Counted from the first letter of the stretch, positions 23,398 to 32,700 are shown. The stretch: DNA of 47,294 bases from Oscillospiraceae bacterium (GCA_031262985.1 JAISGQ010000007.1:1-47294), one strand, 5' to 3'. Translations and numbers: made by a program. The notes: generated by a model from the letters alone, not told the origin.

Positions 23398-24075
23398 TTG
23401 GTTATATCAATAATCAGAACTTTTGTGTTGTTTTTTGTTTCAATTATAGCAATGAGAATCATGGGCAAACGCCAAATCGGTGAGATGCAGGCATCCGAGC
23501 TGGTAGTCACGCTGATGATTTCAAATATAGCGACTATCCCCATGCAGGAGATTGACATACCGCTCATGAGCGGTATTTTGCCGATATTCACAATGGTCGC
23601 GCTGGAGATTTTCCTCTCCTTATTAATGCTCAAATGCGCGAAGGTGCGACACCTTATATCGGGGAATCCCATACTCATAGTTTCACATGGAAAAATAATA
23701 CAGGATGCCATGAAGAAAATCAGATTCAGCAACGAAGACTTATTTGAGGAGCTGAGAAAGGCGAGTATATTCGATTTATCCACCGTAGAATACGCCATTG
23801 TAGAGCCTGACGGAGTTCTGAGCATCAAGCAATACTCCGCTGAGCTGCCGCCCTCCGCCTCCACAATGAATATCGACGCGGGAGAAAGCAGCTTTGCTAC
23901 CCTTCTTGTCAGCGATGGAGTAATCCAGCAGGGTTCAATGAATTTCGCGAACTGGAACGAGGACAGAATCCTCAAGACCGTGAAGAAGGAGAAGGTCGCG
24001 CTAAAGGACATCTACATCATGGTGGGAAACATCAACGGGCAGTACAGTATAGTTAAGAAGGATGATGATAAGTGA
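23398..24075 (+). CDS. DUF421 (YetF-like) membrane protein
   Basis: 225 aa; TTG start at 23398, GAGGTG eight bases upstream. Three N-terminal membrane segments include the family signature AMRIMGKRQIGEMQASELVVTL; the soluble C-terminal half has SGNPILIVSHGKI and STVEYAIVEPDGVLSI. The family (YetF/YdfS type) is widespread in Firmicutes and implicated in spore or membrane physiology; the molecular role is not settled. It overlaps DUF4363 by 4 bp (GTGA), a pairing frequent in Clostridia. Confidence 0.88.
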   Translation: MVISIIRTFVLFFVSIIAMRIMGKRQIGEMQASELVVTLMISNIATIPMQEIDIPLMSGILPIFTMVALEIFLSLLMLKCAKVRHLISGNPILIVSHGKIIQDAMKKIRFSNEDLFEELRKASIFDLSTVEYAIVEPDGVLSIKQYSAELPPSASTMNIDAGESSFATLLVSDGVIQQGSMNFANWNEDRILKTVKKEKVALKDIYIMVGNINGQYSIVKKDDDK

Positions 24076-24449
24076 AGCGAATAATTCTCTCGATTGTAAT
24101 CTCGGTGTTTATAATTGCGGGGTGTGTGTTGGCTATATTTCACACAAAACACACAAGAAATACGCTCCTGCCGAAGCTCAATAAAATCACTCACGCCGCA
24201 CACAACAAGGAAAGCGGCATAGAGGAGTATATAGAGGCGTTTGAAAAAGCGTGGGAGAAGGAGGAGCGGTGGCTCTGGATTTACTCCTACCACAGAGATA
24301 TTGACGAGATTGACGCCTTAGTCAGCATTTTGCAGGACAGGAACGAGCATGGGGAGCTTACCGATTTGTGCATAGATTGCAGTAAGATAGCTGCCGGAAT
24401 AGAACACCTCTACGACACGGAGAGGATAAGCATCTACAGCATATTTTAG
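24072..24449 (+). CDS. DUF4363 family protein
   Basis: 125 aa from GTG at 24072, which overlaps the DUF421 stop. One N-terminal membrane segment (residues 4-22), then a helical domain with EAFEKAWEKEERWLWIYSYH and EIDALVSILQDRNEHGEL, as in DUF4363. It is probably anchored to the membrane with the helical domain outside and is likely to act with the DUF421 protein, since the two are translationally coupled. It converges on aroF with only 13 bp between the stops and no clear terminator. Confidence 0.8.
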   Translation: MKRIILSIVISVFIIAGCVLAIFHTKHTRNTLLPKLNKITHAAHNKESGIEEYIEAFEKAWEKEERWLWIYSYHRDIDEIDALVSILQDRNEHGELTDLCIDCSKIAAGIEHLYDTERISIYSIF

Positions 24450-24462
24450 AGGTATATTAGTA

Positions 24463-25272
24463 TCAGTATAATGCCGCGCGAACTGCGTTCACACGCTCCA
24501 CAATTCGCCCGAACATCGAAGGAGTGACCGACTGCTCCCCGTCGCACATGGCGCAGTCGGGGTGATTGTGAACCTCGATAATCAGTCCGTCCGCGCCGCA
24601 GGCGGCGGCAGCGAGCGACATAGGCTCAACCAAGCTCCTGTCGCCGGTTGCGTGGGAGGGGTCGACGATAACGGGCAGGTGCGACAGCTTCTTGAGAACG
24701 GGAACTGCGGAGAGGTCGAGTGTGTTGCGCGTCTTAGTCTCGAAGGTGCGTATGCCGCGTTCGCAGAGGATGACCTGCTCCGCTCCCGCCGACATGATGT
24801 GTTCAGCCGCCATAAGAAGCTCGTCGATTGTGGAGGAGAGACCGCGCTTTAGCAAGACGGGCTTATTCAGCCTCCCCACCTCTTTGAGGAGGGAGAAATT
24901 CTGCATATTCCTCGCGCCTATCTGTATGATGTCCGCGCTTTGGGAGAAGGTTTCGATATGTGCCTCGGAGATAATCTCCGTCACAATTGGAAGCCCTGTC
25001 TCTGCGCGGGCAATTTTGAGAAGCTCCAGCCCGTCTGTTCCGAGCCCTGAGAAGGAGTAGGGACTTGTTCGGGGTTTAAACGCGCCTCCACGCAGGAATG
25101 ACGCGCCTAAAGCTTTGACCTCTCTTGCTATGGAGACGATTTGCTCCTCAGTTTCGACGCTGCACGGACCTGCGATTACTGCGAAATTCCCGCCGCCTAT
25201 CGTGCGTCCTGCGATATTGAATATGCTGTCCTCAGGATGAGCGTCACGCCCTGAGAGTCTGTAATTATCCAT
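24463..25272 (-). CDS. aroF: 3-deoxy-7-phosphoheptulonate (DAHP) synthase
   Basis: 269 aa from ATG at 25272, which has AAGGAGG upstream; a longer frame to 25305 runs into repeat sequence. This is the first enzyme of the shikimate pathway (phosphoenolpyruvate + erythrose 4-phosphate). It is the short Ibeta / KdsA-like type: IAGPCSVETEEQ, LRGGAFKPRTSPYSFSG, IGARNMQNFSLL, VLLKRGLSS, VIVDPSHATG with metal-ligand residues, and a C-terminal EVHNHPDCAMCDG. There is no regulatory chorismate mutase or ACT domain. It follows the trp operon on the same strand but is separated from trpA by an 836-bp inverted-repeat block. Confidence 0.94.
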   Translation of the reverse strand: MDNYRLSGRDAHPEDSIFNIAGRTIGGGNFAVIAGPCSVETEEQIVSIAREVKALGASFLRGGAFKPRTSPYSFSGLGTDGLELLKIARAETGLPIVTEIISEAHIETFSQSADIIQIGARNMQNFSLLKEVGRLNKPVLLKRGLSSTIDELLMAAEHIMSAGAEQVILCERGIRTFETKTRNTLDLSAVPVLKKLSHLPVIVDPSHATGDRSLVEPMSLAAAACGADGLIIEVHNHPDCAMCDGEQSVTPSMFGRIVERVNAVRAALY

Positions 25273-25320
25273 ATAGTTTTCCTCCTTGATATGCCGCAAC
25301 GGCAAACACGCCCTAACTTA

Positions 25321-25650
25321 AATCTATTGCCAAAGAGTTAGAGTTTGGGTCAAGCCTTTGCAAAGGCTTGCATGGTTCACATTCAAAATTAACTAACAAA
25401 ACAATGCAAGAAAAGCCCCAAAAACCCATATGCGAAAGCTTTTTCGCGCTTTTCTTTGTTGTTTTCTAAGTTAATTTAGAATCGGGCAGAGCCCTAAGTC
25501 GCTCTCCGCAGAGAGCGAAACACTCCTATCGTCAGAAAAACGCATGGAAGGGAATGAAACCCTCGTCGGGGGTTTCCTGTATAGGTCGCCATGCGACCTA
25601 TAGGGCATCCCCGTTAGGTGAATTAGGGTGTTGCATAGATTGCGAAGGTT
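25321..25650 (+). repeat. Family C multi-hairpin repeat (copy C2), carrying a B unit
   Basis: Starts AATCTATTGCCAAAG, then CAAGCCTTTG/CAAAGGCTTG, an inserted B unit, GGGC/GCCC, TCGCTCT/AGAGCGA, GAAACCC/GGGTTTC, ATAGGTCGC/GCGACCTAT and GGGCATCCCCGTTAGGTGAA. The AAATGTCC hairpin of C1 is missing. Where C1 has GGGAACCC/GGGTTCCC this copy has GGAAACCC/GGGTTTCC, a compensated change. It lies just upstream of the aroF ATG. Confidence 0.75.
25386..25477 (+). repeat. Family B palindromic repeat (copy B2) inside C2
   Basis: Starts AAATTAACTAACAAAACAA and ends TTGTTTTCTAAGTTAATTT; the centre has GCGAAAGC...TTTTTCGC. Nearly identical to 47201-47292 and at the same position within family C, after GCATGGTTCACATTC. 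Confidence 0.75.
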
Positions 25651-25849
25651 ACTGAGTGCAGAGCGGACAGGCGGCAGTTGCTACATATATCCTATAAACG
25701 TGCGTTGACCGCACGTTATTAAGAATGCGTTGTTGAGAATACGCTATTCAGGCTTCCGAGATTAGCGGCGAATTGAACTTGCTTCAAATGCATTGCCGTT
25801 TTGGATAAACATCATCATTACCCGAATGATAACAGACGGCAGAATCAGA

Positions 25850-26136
25850 CGGCAGAAGCCTTCGCAATATATGTAAAACGCAAGTTCACCTAACGGGGAT
25901 GCCCTATAGGTCGCAAAGCGACCTATACAGGGGAACCCCCGACGAGGGTTCCCCTGCGAAAAAAATGTCCTTAGGGACATTTTTTTCTACCCCCTCCTGC
26001 GTTCTTGAACGATAAGGATTTCGCTCTCTGCGGAGAGCGACTTAAGACGCTGTCTTAAGAATCTGCAAGCCTTTGGAAAGGCTTGACCTAAACTTTTGCC
26101 TCCTTGGCAACAGATTGCAGTTGTGCGTACCTCCTT
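25850..26136 (-). repeat. Family C multi-hairpin repeat (copy C3), inverted
   Basis: Same hairpin chain as C1 on the other strand, including TAGGTCGC/GCGACCTA, GGGGAACCC/GGGTTCCCC, AAATGTCC/GGACATTT and TCGCTCT/AGAGCGA. The second hairpin, GGGCAGAGCCC in C1 and C2, is replaced by CTTAAGAC/GTCTTAAG: every pair changed, pairing kept. It lies directly after trpA. The core between the arms (25651-25849) has one hairpin AACGTGCG/CGCACGTT but no gene. Confidence 0.75.
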
Positions 26137-26148
26137 GGCAAACACGCC

Positions 26149-26919
26149 CTAACTTATCGCCTCAACAATGCCCTTCGCAAAATCAAACACAGGCTGCTCG
26201 CTCGCCGTCTTGTACTCCGCCACAAGCCGCACTATCGCGCTTCCCACAATCACTCCGTCAGCAAACTTAGCTATCTCCGCCGCCTGCTCCGCGTTCGATA
26301 CGCCGAACCCCACCGCGCATGGAGTAGCAGTCACCCTCTTCGCCCGCTCGACCATGTGCTTTGCTAATCCGCCGAGCTGTCCGCGTACTCCCGTCACTCC
26401 GAGGGAGGAGACGCAGTAGAGGAAGCCCTCCGACTGCCTTGCGATGGTGTCTATCCTCTCGTCAGACGTAGGAGCAATGAGCGAAATAACCTCAATGCCG
26501 CCCTCGTGCGCCGGAGCGAGAAGCTCGCCCATCTCCTCAAACGGGAGGTCGGGAACAATCAGCCCGTCTATGCCGCACTGCACGCACTTTTCGATAAACC
26601 GCTCAGTGCCGTAGCCGAAAATGGCGTTATAATAGGTCATAAATAGGAGAGGAGTTGTCACATCCTCCCGTAGACGCGTGACCATGGAGAACAGCTTATC
26701 CACCGTACAGCCAGCCTTCAACGCGCGTTCGTCCGCCGCCTGTATTACTTCTCCCTCAGCCACGGGGTCGGAGAAGGGAATCCCTATCTCAATGACACCC
26801 GCCCCCGCCTTCGCCAGCACGCGTACCAGCTTTTCTGTAGTTTCGATATCGGGGTCTCCGCCTGTGATAAACGGAATAAAAACTCTTTTGTCCTTAAACG
26901 CGTCTGTTATTCTACTCAT
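26149..26919 (-). CDS. trpA: Tryptophan synthase alpha subunit
   Basis: 256 aa from ATG at 26919, overlapping the trpB stop by 8 bp. It cleaves indole-3-glycerol phosphate to indole, which passes to TrpB. Family motifs: [15 protein letters not shown] with the catalytic Glu region [19 protein letters not shown] (catalytic Glu and Asp), [33 protein letters not shown] and GVIVGSAIV. The last codons and stop lie in the 20-bp direct repeat that bounds the downstream insertion, so the C-terminal residues may differ from relatives. Last gene of the trp operon. Confidence 0.95.
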   Translation of the reverse strand: MSRITDAFKDKRVFIPFITGGDPDIETTEKLVRVLAKAGAGVIEIGIPFSDPVAEGEVIQAADERALKAGCTVDKLFSMVTRLREDVTTPLLFMTYYNAIFGYGTERFIEKCVQCGIDGLIVPDLPFEEMGELLAPAHEGGIEVISLIAPTSDERIDTIARQSEGFLYCVSSLGVTGVRGQLGGLAKHMVERAKRVTATPCAVGFGVSNAEQAAEIAKFADGVIVGSAIVRLVAEYKTASEQPVFDFAKGIVEAIS

Positions 26920-28846
26920 GAACATCAATCCCCCTGTATCTTGCGATTGCCGCAACGTCCTTGTCTCCGCGCCCGGAGACGGTTACTACCATGATTTTAT
27001 CCTTATCCATAGTAGGAGCAAGTTTCCGCGCATAGGCGACGGCGTGTGCCGACTCGATAGCGGGAATAATCCCTTCCGTCCTCGACAGGTACTCGAAGGC
27101 GTCCACCGCCTCGTCGTCCGTTACGGCTACATAGCTTGCCCTGCCCGTCTCAAACAAATCCGCGTGTTCCGGTCCTATGCCGGGGTAGTCAAGCCCCGCG
27201 GAGATGGAGTACACAGGAGCAATCTGCCCGAAATCATCCTGACAGAAGAGCGACTTCATGCCGTGGAACACTCCCGTCCTGCCGTTGGCAATAGTGGCGG
27301 CATTTTGCGGAGTGTCTACTCCCTTGCCCGCCGCCTCACAGCCTATGAGGGCGACTGTTTCGTCTTTTATAAATTCGTAGAATGAGCCTATCGCGTTACT
27401 GCCGCCGCCTACGCAGGCTAAAACAGCGTCTGGCAGCCGCCCCTCCTTCGAGAGGAGCTGTTCCTTTATCTCGCGGCTTATCACCGCCTGAAAATCACGC
27501 ACGATAGTAGGGAAAGGGTGCGGACCCATGACACTGCCCAACACGTAGTGAGTGTCGTTCATACGCGCCGCCCACTCGCGCATAGTGGCGTTTACAGCAT
27601 CCTTGAGAGTGGCAGTACCGCTCGTCACGGCGTTGACCTTCGCGCCTAAAAGCTCCATGCGGTAGACGTTGAGAGCCTGCCGCTCGGTGTCCTCCTTGCC
27701 CATGAAAATCTCACATTCCATGTCCATCAGAGCCGCCACGGTGGCAGTAGCCACGCCGTGCTGTCCTGCGCCTGTTTCGGCGATTACGCGGGTTTTTCCC
27801 ATCTTCTTCGCGAGGAGAATCTGCCCGAGTACGTTGTTGAGCTTGTGCGAGCCTGTGTGATTGAGATCCTCTCGCTTGAGGTAGATTTTCGCTCCGCCCA
27901 AGTCGCGGGTCATCTTCTCCGCGTAGTATAGGCGCGACGGTCTGCCCGCGTACTGAGCGAGGAGTTCATTCAGCTCCGCCGTAAATTCCGAATCGTTCTT
28001 GTATTTAAGATACTCCCTCTCCAGCTCGAGAACCGCGCTCATGAGCGTTTCGGGGATGTACTGCCCTCCGAATTGCCCGAATCTTCCCTTATTCAACCTC
28101 TTCGCCTCGTTTCTCACCCTCTCTGTGAGGGCGTGTATTTTTGTTTCGTCTTTCACACCGTCTGTTTCAGCTCCCGAACTGCAATCCACAGCGTAGGGAG
28201 CGGCGGACAGTGCTGTATCTATATTGCCCGCGTCAATTCCTCCCGCTAAAAACCAAGGCTTATCGCACATATACTGCTCCGCACTTAAAACCATTGTATC
28301 TTTGCGGTCTTTTTTTCGCCTGACTGCGTTATCCTCCTTGACTTGCGACGGCAAGCCTTCGTCCTCTGCCTTGTCAGACGAAAAAAAGCCTCGCAAATCT
28401 AACAACGCTTTTAAGTGCGGAACAGTATTAACAACGTCGCCGAGGTCAAAGGGAGTACCCGTTCCTCCTTTCGAGGAATCGAACAGGACATAGTCGGCAA
28501 GGTCGCATATACTGTCTCCGCATCCGCGCCGCAGAGCCTGAATGATGGGGACATTGCATACATCCTTTAATTTTCGGATGTAGTCGGCGTTTTCTCCTCC
28601 GTGAAGCTGTGCTATCTGTATCACGCCGCTTTTGTAAAGCTCCGCAATCTCGTCGATGGGAGCATTCACAAATACTCCCACAGGAATTATCCTGCTGTCG
28701 AGCAAGCTCCTTAGCTCCGCCGCTTGAGCATGGGTGACACGCCGCTTTGAGGGCGCGAATACAAAGCCGATGTAGTCGGGCAGCGCGGAGTTGACATACC
28801 GCACATCCTCCTTGCGGCAAATTCCGCATATCTTAATTTTCGCCAT
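26912..28846 (-). CDS. trpFB: TrpF-TrpB fusion with in-frame repeat insertion
   Basis: 644 aa. Residues 1-139 and about 193-245 are phosphoribosylanthranilate isomerase (KICGICR with catalytic Cys, [22 protein letters not shown] with catalytic Asp, then [10 protein letters not shown]). From about 253 it is the tryptophan synthase beta chain ([22 protein letters not shown] with the PLP lysine about 334; GGGSNAIG). Residues about 140-192 come from a family A repeat inserted in frame between the FDL segment and the KPWFLAGG strand, where relatives have a short helix or loop. No stop or frameshift results. TrpC is upstream (14-bp overlap), trpA downstream (8-bp overlap). TrpF activity with the insert is untested. 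Confidence 0.93.
   Translation of the reverse strand: MAKIKICGICRKEDVRYVNSALPDYIGFVFAPSKRRVTHAQAAELRSLLDSRIIPVGVFVNAPIDEIAELYKSGVIQIAQLHGGENADYIRKLKDVCNVPIIQALRRGCGDSICDLADYVLFDSSKGGTGTPFDLGDVVNTVPHLKALLDLRGFFSSDKAEDEGLPSQVKEDNAVRRKKDRKDTMVLSAEQYMCDKPWFLAGGIDAGNIDTALSAAPYAVDCSSGAETDGVKDETKIHALTERVRNEAKRLNKGRFGQFGGQYIPETLMSAVLELEREYLKYKNDSEFTAELNELLAQYAGRPSRLYYAEKMTRDLGGAKIYLKREDLNHTGSHKLNNVLGQILLAKKMGKTRVIAETGAGQHGVATATVAALMDMECEIFMGKEDTERQALNVYRMELLGAKVNAVTSGTATLKDAVNATMREWAARMNDTHYVLGSVMGPHPFPTIVRDFQAVISREIKEQLLSKEGRLPDAVLACVGGGSNAIGSFYEFIKDETVALIGCEAAGKGVDTPQNAATIANGRTGVFHGMKSLFCQDDFGQIAPVYSISAGLDYPGIGPEHADLFETGRASYVAVTDDEAVDAFEYLSRTEGIIPAIESAHAVAYARKLAPTMDKDKIMVVTVSGRGDKDVAAIARYRGIDVHE
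28271..28428 (-). repeat. Family A palindromic repeat, long form (A1, 158 bp), inside trpF
   Basis: Ends are ATACTGCTCCGCACTTAAAA and, inverted, ATACTGTTCCGCACTTAAAA. It equals the 83-bp copy at 1441-1523 plus 75 bp. The extra part (28320-28390, 71 bp, family D) is bounded by TCGC on both sides (28316-28319 and 28391-28394), which looks like a 4-bp target duplication; 71+4 adds exactly 25 codons. It is translated as part of TrpF (LKALLDLR...[15 protein letters not shown]). Confidence 0.88.
28320..28390 (-). repeat. Family D module (copy D1) nested in repeat A1
   Basis: Minus strand: outer stem CTGAC/GTCAG, GGCAGAGGACG, inner stem CTTGC/GCAAG, AAGGAGGATAACG. A second copy with compensated stems is at 1-83. 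Here it is read as 24-25 codons of TrpF ([20 protein letters not shown]). Confidence 0.8.
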
Positions 28847-29618
28847 CTTTAAGCTCCTTTAGGAAAGCGCGTTTGTCGGAAGCTTTCATCATACTCTCGC
28901 CCACCAGCACCGCGTCGGCGCGTATGGCGCGGGCGGCGCGTATGTCCGCCGCCGACTGAACTCCGCTCTCCGACACGAATAGTACGCCGGAGGGAACACG
29001 TTCGCGCAGACGCGCCGCGTTGCCTGTATCAACCGAGAAGGTTTTGAGGTCGCGGTTGTTCACTCCGATAATTCTCGCTCCCGCGCCGAGGGCAATGTCA
29101 ATCTCCCGCTCGTCATGCGCCTCTGTGAGTGCGGACAGTCCGAGTGCGTGTGCGGTGCGTACATACTCCGCCAGCTCCTCCTTCGCGGAGATGGAGCATA
29201 TGAGCAGCACTGCCGCCGCTCCGAGCAGCTTTGCCTCGAAAATCTGGTATATATCCACCGTGAAGTCCTTACGCAGACAGGGTAGGGAGACGCTTTTTGC
29301 AATCTCGCGAAGGTACTCGTCGCTCCCTAAGAAGTAGCGCGGCTCAGTGAGAACCGACACGGCGTCCGCTCCCGCCTCCTCGTACTCCCGCGCTATGCTC
29401 ATGTAGGGGAAGTCGGGGGCTATCAGTCCCTTTGAGGGGGAGGCGCGTTTGACCTCGCATATGAACGACAGCCCCTCTTTGCCTACTGCCGCCTCAAAGG
29501 GGAAATTTTCTGTTATGGGGAGTGCCGCCGCCTGCTTTTCGAGTAGGGCGAGGGGCAGCCTCTCCTTCGCCGATTGCACCCGTTCGCGGGCGGCTGCGGC
29601 AAGAGTGTCGAGTATCAT
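28833..29618 (-). CDS. trpC: Indole-3-glycerol phosphate synthase
   Basis: 261 aa. It closes the indole ring in tryptophan synthesis. TIM-barrel motifs: [13 protein letters not shown] (catalytic Lys), [23 protein letters not shown] (catalytic Lys), [33 protein letters not shown] and AVLVGESMM. The ATG overlaps the trpD stop by 4 bp (ATGA) and the end overlaps the trpFB start by 14 bp, so translation is coupled along the operon. Confidence 0.96.
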   Translation of the reverse strand: MILDTLAAAARERVQSAKERLPLALLEKQAAALPITENFPFEAAVGKEGLSFICEVKRASPSKGLIAPDFPYMSIAREYEEAGADAVSVLTEPRYFLGSDEYLREIAKSVSLPCLRKDFTVDIYQIFEAKLLGAAAVLLICSISAKEELAEYVRTAHALGLSALTEAHDEREIDIALGAGARIIGVNNRDLKTFSVDTGNAARLRERVPSGVLFVSESGVQSAADIRAARAIRADAVLVGESMMKASDKRAFLKELKDGEN

Positions 29619-30637
29619 GCCTTCTGTCCCTCTCTTGTAAGGAGCACAAACTCATCCAGCCGCCTGATTGCAGCACCCGAGTCGATGAGCTGTCTTGCCT
29701 GTTCTACCGCCTCGCCCATGGAAATAGACGGACGCGCTATGTGAATTGCCGCCGCGGAGTTGAGCAGTACTGCGTCTCTCTTTGCTCCTCGCTCCTTGCC
29801 GGAGAGAATATCCCTCGTGATAACGGCGTTTTCTGCGGGAGTTCCGCCTACAAGCTCAGATTTATCACAGCGGCGCATACCGAAGTCCTCCGGCTTTATC
29901 TCGAAAGAACGCATGAAGCCGTCACGCACCTCGCATACGCTGGTGTTTGCGGAGACCGATATTTCGTCGAGACCGTCCTGCCCGAACACTACAAGCGCGT
30001 TTTTAACTCCAAGGTTTGCGAGAACCTTGGCGAGCGGCTCGACTAAATCCTCCGAATAAACGCCGAGAAGCTCCATGTTAGCTCCCGCAGGATTGACGAG
30101 AGGACCTAAAATGTTAAATATAGTCCTTATGCCAAGCTCCCTTCTCACAGGCGCGACATACTTCATCGCTATGTGGTAGTTCTGCGCGAAGAGAAAGCAG
30201 AGGTTTATTTTGCGAAGAAGCTCCACACTGCGCTCGGGAGCGATAGTTATGTCTGCTCCTAACGCCTCGAGTACATCCGCCGCGCCTGAACGGCTGCTGG
30301 CGGCGCGGTTTCCGTGCTTTGCAACGGGAATTCCCGCCGCCGATATGACCATAGAGGAGGTAGTCGATATGTTGAAGGAGTTCGCGCCGTCGCCGCCTGT
30401 GCCTACTATTTCGAGCACATTCATGTCGTGGAGCAGACGAACGCAGTGATTCCTCATACCCGCCGCCGAGGCGGTAATCTCGTCGATAGTCTCACCCTTT
30501 ACGCTCATGGCGGTCAGGTACGCCGCCATCTGAATTTCGCTTGCCTTGCCCTCCATAATTTCGTCCATTACGCTCTGCGCCATGCTGTAGGAGAGGTTAG
30601 CCCTTCCCGCCGCAAGCTGAATTGCCTCTTTAATCAT
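29615..30637 (-). CDS. trpD: Anthranilate phosphoribosyltransferase
   Basis: 340 aa from ATG at 30637, which has AGGAGG upstream (a longer frame to 30658 covers that site). It transfers phosphoribose to anthranilate. Family motifs: [17 protein letters not shown] (PRPP loop), [35 protein letters not shown] and [12 protein letters not shown]. It overlaps trpG by 8 bp and trpC by 4 bp. Confidence 0.96.
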   Translation of the reverse strand: MIKEAIQLAAGRANLSYSMAQSVMDEIMEGKASEIQMAAYLTAMSVKGETIDEITASAAGMRNHCVRLLHDMNVLEIVGTGGDGANSFNISTTSSMVISAAGIPVAKHGNRAASSRSGAADVLEALGADITIAPERSVELLRKINLCFLFAQNYHIAMKYVAPVRRELGIRTIFNILGPLVNPAGANMELLGVYSEDLVEPLAKVLANLGVKNALVVFGQDGLDEISVSANTSVCEVRDGFMRSFEIKPEDFGMRRCDKSELVGGTPAENAVITRDILSGKERGAKRDAVLLNSAAAIHIARPSISMGEAVEQARQLIDSGAAIRRLDEFVLLTREGQKA

Positions 30638-31214
30638 TGTTTTTTCCTCCTGTTTCAATAAAATTTTTGAGTATCTGTCCGCCGCTCGGTGTCAGCACCG
30701 ATTCGGGGTGAAATTGAAGTCCGTAGAGTGGGTACTCGTTATGCTCAACCGCCATGATTTCGCCGTCCGCCGTCTCCGCCGTCACGCGAAGGGAGGCAGG
30801 TAGGTGTTCTCTGACGGCGGCAAGGGAGTGATACCTCGCGCCCTTAATCGTCCTCTCCATTCCCTTAAACAGCACGCTGTCTAAATCGAGAGTGATGTCC
30901 GACTGCTTGCCGTGCATAAGCTCTTTGGCGTAGGAGACTACTCCTCCTAACGCCTCGCATATTGCCTGATGCCCGAGGCATACGCCAAGTATGGGGATAG
31001 TGGGGGCAAACTCGCGTATCACCGCCTCGCACTCTCCGGCGTCCGACGGCTTTCCCGGTCCGGGCGAGATAATAATGCGTGAGGGCGAGAGTTCCCTTAT
31101 ATAGGAGAGGTCAAAGGCGTCGTTTCGTATGAGCGTAATATCGGGGCAGAACGAGCCTGCAAGCTGATACAGGTTGTAGGTGAAGCTGTCGTAGTTGTCA
31201 ATCAGCAGAATCAT
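30630..31214 (-). CDS. trpG: Anthranilate synthase component II (glutamine amidotransferase)
   Basis: 194 aa from ATG at 31214 (GGAGG eight bases before; a GTG three codons earlier is possible). It releases ammonia from glutamine for TrpE. Class I amidotransferase motifs: [30 protein letters not shown] with the nucleophile Cys, and FHPESVLTP with the catalytic His and Glu. It overlaps the end of trpE by 17 bp. Confidence 0.96.
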   Translation of the reverse strand: MILLIDNYDSFTYNLYQLAGSFCPDITLIRNDAFDLSYIRELSPSRIIISPGPGKPSDAGECEAVIREFAPTIPILGVCLGHQAICEALGGVVSYAKELMHGKQSDITLDLDSVLFKGMERTIKGARYHSLAAVREHLPASLRVTAETADGEIMAVEHNEYPLYGLQFHPESVLTPSGGQILKNFIETGGKNND

Positions 31215-32679
31215 TTTTCTCACCTCCGCTCGCTTTTTTAAGGGCGTTTGTAACCGCCTTCATCTTGTTGAGACACTCCTTGTATTCGGTTTCGGGTACG
31301 CTGTCGGCGACAATCCCCGCCCCCGAACGGACATACACGCGGTTGTTCTTCTTGTAGGCAAGGCGAATGGCAATGCACACATCCATGTCACCGTTAAATG
31401 CCAGATACCCGATTGCTCCGCCGTAGATTCCTCTGTGGCACTGCTCAAGCTCGTCGATAATCTGACAGGCGCGGATTTTCGGTGCTCCAGAGAGAGTGCC
31501 TGCGGGGAGGAGCGCGCCTACCGCGTCTACCGCGTCAAAGCCTTCTCTGAGCTTTCCCGTGACCTTGCTCCCGATGTGCATGACGTGGGAGAACCGCTCT
31601 ATCTCCATGTACTTTTCGACCTCGACCGAGCCGAACTCGCTGATTTTGCCAATGTCGTTGCGACCTAAATCGACCAGCATATTGTGTTCGGCAAGCTCCT
31701 TTTCGTCGCGCAGTAAATCGTCCTCCAGCTCCTTATCCTTCTTGCGAGTAGCACCGCGCGGGCGAGTTCCCGCAAGAGGGAAGGTGGAGATTACGCCGTC
31801 GGTCACACTGACGAGAGTTTCCGGAGCTGAGCCTGCAATCTCAATGTCGTCGCTGGAAAAATAGAGCATATAGGGGGAGGGGTTGCTCTCTCGCAGTATC
31901 TGAAAGGTTTCAAACAAGCTACCCTCTGCCTCTGCGTCGTAGCGGTTGGAGAGGACAACCTGAAATATATCTCCCTCATGGATGTAGTCCTTCGCGCGTG
32001 TTACCATGCCGCAGTATTCGCCCTTTGAATGGCGCGGGCGGAAGGGGGAGAGTATGCGCAACTTTTTCGGCTCGTAGGGCTTTCCGCTCTCGATGACGTG
32101 GGCGAGCTTCTCAATGTCGCTGACCGCGCGGTTGTAATTCTCCGAAAGTCCGTCTGTTCGGGCATTGACAATTAGGATAATCGTGTCCTTGAGGTGGTCG
32201 AAGGCGACAATCTTGTCAAAAAGCATGAGGTCAACGTCCTTGAACACATCGTCCTTTTCGGCGGAGAAGGTGAGGGAGGGTTCGGCGTACTTGATATAGT
32301 CGTAGGAAAAATATCCAACCAAGCCGCCCGTGAAGGGGGGCAGACCGTCTACTTTCGGGGAGGTATTGTCGCGGAGTATTTCCTTAATGCGCCTTGCGGG
32401 GTTATCCTCCCGCAGATTTATCTCCGCGTAGCTTTTGATTGACATATTGCCGTTTTCGGCGGTTATCTCCATCTTAGGGTCGTAGCCGATAAAAGTGTAC
32501 CGACCGTAGCGCGTCTCGTCCTCCGCGCTTTCTAAAATGAAGCAGTGTTTCGAGAGGTTTTTGAGAATCAAAAACACGTCGGCAGGGGTTCTGCCTCCCG
32601 CCGGTATTGAGGCGGACACGGGGACTGCGCGGTAGTTTTTCCCCAGCAACGCCGCCTGCTCAAAGCTGATATTTACCAT
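31198..32679 (-). CDS. trpE: Anthranilate synthase component I
   Basis: 493 aa from ATG at 32679, AAGGAGG upstream; the open frame continues into the T-box leader to 32859 but that is not coding. It turns chorismate into anthranilate. N-terminal feedback site: LESAEDETRYGRYTFIG (the LLES-type tryptophan-binding box). The chorismate-binding domain has SPFRPRHSKGEY..., EGDIFQVVLSNR, SPSPYMLYFSSDD-like NPSPYMLYF, AGTRPRGATRKKD, DLGRNDIGKIS, LPAGTLSGAPKIRA and YGGAIGYLAF. First gene of the operon, under T-box control. Confidence 0.96.
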   Translation of the reverse strand: MVNISFEQAALLGKNYRAVPVSASIPAGGRTPADVFLILKNLSKHCFILESAEDETRYGRYTFIGYDPKMEITAENGNMSIKSYAEINLREDNPARRIKEILRDNTSPKVDGLPPFTGGLVGYFSYDYIKYAEPSLTFSAEKDDVFKDVDLMLFDKIVAFDHLKDTIILIVNARTDGLSENYNRAVSDIEKLAHVIESGKPYEPKKLRILSPFRPRHSKGEYCGMVTRAKDYIHEGDIFQVVLSNRYDAEAEGSLFETFQILRESNPSPYMLYFSSDDIEIAGSAPETLVSVTDGVISTFPLAGTRPRGATRKKDKELEDDLLRDEKELAEHNMLVDLGRNDIGKISEFGSVEVEKYMEIERFSHVMHIGSKVTGKLREGFDAVDAVGALLPAGTLSGAPKIRACQIIDELEQCHRGIYGGAIGYLAFNGDMDVCIAIRLAYKKNNRVYVRSGAGIVADSVPETEYKECLNKMKAVTNALKKASGGEKNDSAD

Positions 32680-32700
32680 ATTGCTCCTCCTTATCGAGGG

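Larger units (their letters stand above)
25301..26156. mobile_element. Composite inverted-repeat insertion flanked by 20-bp direct repeats
   Basis: GGCAAACACGCCCTAACTTA occurs at 25301-25320 and, identical and in the same orientation, at 26137-26156 (over the trpA stop codon). Between them lie two family C repeats facing each other (25321-about 25650 and about 25850-26136) and a non-coding core. The arms pair over some 300 bp, out to CCCCGTTAGGTGAA and TTGCGAAGG. The left arm also carries a family B unit. This looks like an insertion with a 20-bp duplication, or a recombination product, between trpA and aroF. The innermost GGCAAA could belong to the repeat end, so the true duplication may be shorter. 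No transposase is encoded. Confidence 0.6.

Noticed and set aside
25762-25980. 72-codon minus-strand frame in the trpA-aroF insertion
   Set aside because: It runs from the core into the right C arm; its last part is only hairpin sequence and no ribosome site or family match is seen.
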